DNA from: Saprospiraceae bacterium
GTDB taxonomy: Bacteria > Bacteroidota > Bacteroidia > Chitinophagales > Saprospiraceae
DNA: 33,824 nucleotides
Assembly (NCBI GenBank): GCA_027488135.1
Contig: JAIYCH010000095.1
Coordinates: forward strand, 1 to 33,824
Reading direction: 5' to 3'
In this document: positions 33,258-33,824 of the stretch, piece by piece
How positions within the stretch are numbered: the first letter of the stretch is position 1
How the letters are laid out: each line of letters starts with the position of its first letter
Made by a program: the position numbers and the translations under genes
The notes under the pieces: model-generated
Seen by the model: only the letters and a program-made list of their open reading frames with translations
The model's database searches: none
What the model was told of the DNA's origin: nothing

Positions 33258-33296
33258 CCTGTCGGGGAAAGACGCGAAGCATCGCGTCTCTACAGG
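33258..33296. repeat. Compound palindrome at the DUF1703 stop codon
   Basis: Inner arms AGACGCGA (33270-33277) and TCGCGTCT (33282-33289) surround an AGCA loop. Outer arms CCTGT (33258-33262) and ACAGG (33292-33296) are exact complements. An unpaired CGGGGAA sits on one side where AGAG would restore a continuous palindrome. The right outer part runs into the stop codon and last codon of the minus-strand gene. I recall similar GTAGAGACGCG-type palindromes being dispersed in several bacterial genomes. Confidence 0.7.
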
Positions 33297-33824
33297 GTGG
33301 TTACATAATCGGCTTGTACCAGATTGCGTTCGGTTTTGTTGAAAACAAGGCCTACCTCATGAACGGTCATGCCCTCTCTATTTCGATATTTTTCTGCATA
33401 ATTCCTTTGGACGATTTGCTGAAGTGCTTGATTATTTCCTTCAGGAAGGTGGTCCTCTACTTTTATTTCCATTACATAAATATGATTCCTAAAGATAATG
33501 GTCATATCGGCCTGACCATGGTTGGTGATATCTTCTGGGATTACCTGTGCATTGATTGAAGCGAAAAAGGCATACAAGACCGAGGCGTAGTACCCTTCGA
33601 AATTGGCCAAGTCATTATTAGTGAAATTACGCCAGGGGATGCCCGCAAAAAGGGAACGAATATGTTGCTCAAACAAGGCTATATTTCCAGTTGACAAGGC
33701 ATTACACAGGTCACCCTGCCTACTTTTTAAATCCGCTGAAATACCGGTATAATCTTCGATAAAATAGTCATTCAAAGCCAGTCGAACCTCTTGGTTAGGT
33801 ATCTTCAGACGATATACCAGTTTC
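33290..33824 (-). CDS. AAA-ATPase/DUF1703 PD-(D/E)XK-type protein, C-terminal part (5' end outside window)
   Basis: The frame stays open to the right edge; the 17 codons upstream of the internal TTG at 33775 encode KLVYRLKIPNQEVRLAL, which fits the family, so the gene is truncated by the window rather than starting there. The visible 178 residues contain the DUF1703 region: ANFEGYYASVLYAFFASI, then a PD-(D/E)XK-like core with HGQADMTI (D) and YVMEIKV (ExK), then LQQIVQRNYAEKYR. Full-length relatives have an N-terminal AAA ATPase domain and are often multicopy in Bacteroidota. Their function is unknown; a nuclease role is suggested by the fold. A palindrome overlaps the stop, and the flank is repeat-rich. 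Confidence 0.88.
   Translation of the reverse strand, partial: KLVYRLKIPNQEVRLALNDYFIEDYTGISADLKSRQGDLCNALSTGNIALFEQHIRSLFAGIPWRNFTNNDLANFEGYYASVLYAFFASINAQVIPEDITNHGQADMTIIFRNHIYVMEIKVEDHLPEGNNQALQQIVQRNYAEKYRNREGMTVHEVGLVFNKTERNLVQADYVTTL

Larger units (their letters stand above)
32793..33289. other. 497-bp non-coding segment rich in short repeats and palindromes
   Basis: No convincing gene is present; a 67-codon minus-strand frame (33079-33282) runs straight through the repeats and is rejected. The segment holds, in order, a terminator (32839-32864), a 29-bp AATCC-rich repeat in minus orientation (32924-32952), a long palindrome (33013-33046), the same 29-bp repeat in plus orientation (33107-33135), a decayed copy (33195-33225) and a compound palindrome (33258-33296) at the stop codon of the DUF1703 gene. 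Confidence 0.7.

Noticed and set aside
33079..33282. 67-codon minus-strand open frame in the repeat region
   Set aside because: It translates the AATCC repeat and has no family-like features, ribosome signal or neighbours in frame. It is a chance frame.
33290..33775. A complete 161-codon gene starting at the TTG at 33775
   Set aside because: The frame stays open to the window edge, and the extra codons encode family-like residues, so the gene is truncated rather than short.

Overview
The window comes from a member of the Bacteroidota: AT-rich, with Bacteroidota-type -7 promoter boxes (TAnnTTTG), no strong Shine-Dalgarno signals, and a complete porP-gldK-gldL-gldM-gldN cluster for the type IX secretion/gliding motor. 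Family-level placement cannot be settled by eye. A Saprospiria- or Chitinophagia-like lineage is plausible but is inference.

Layout. 1-113 is the 5' end of a class C group II intron on the minus strand, sitting directly behind the terminator of the next gene and cut by the window edge. 167-2588 (-) is an ExbB / small membrane protein / ExbD / ExbD proton-channel operon, with a tRNA-Ser(GGA) upstream. 2823-6683 holds housekeeping genes: tatD, a viroplasmin-domain RNase H, def, ruvX and manA. 6820-12381 (+) is the T9SS block in the P. gingivalis order P-K-L-M-N. 12425-14335 (-) is a UPF1/IGHMBP2-like SF1B helicase, followed by a small rhodanese. 14756-18403 (-) is a three-gene glycosyltransferase cluster: a DPM1-like GT2, a processive GT2 and a multi-spanning GT-C-like enzyme.

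18497-20842 (+) carries a beta-helix-type lipoprotein and a YeeZ-like NAD(P)-binding protein. A secreted DUF2911-TPR protein lies convergently (-). Then come mgsA and ahcY (+), a tight hupE-like / DUF6702-like / yidD / hemB operon (+), a convergent ECF sigma factor (-), and uvrA, a ubiD-family decarboxylase and an arginyltransferase-like protein (+). The right edge (32793-33824) is different: about 500 bp of short palindromic and direct/inverted repeats next to the 3' part of a DUF1703-type AAA/PD-(D/E)XK protein gene.

Most of the window is core genome. The parts that look mobile or unusual are the two edges: the terminator-targeted intron on the left and the repeat-flanked DUF1703 gene on the right. 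A recurring architectural feature is that convergent gene pairs share hairpin terminators that overlap stop codons or coding ends.
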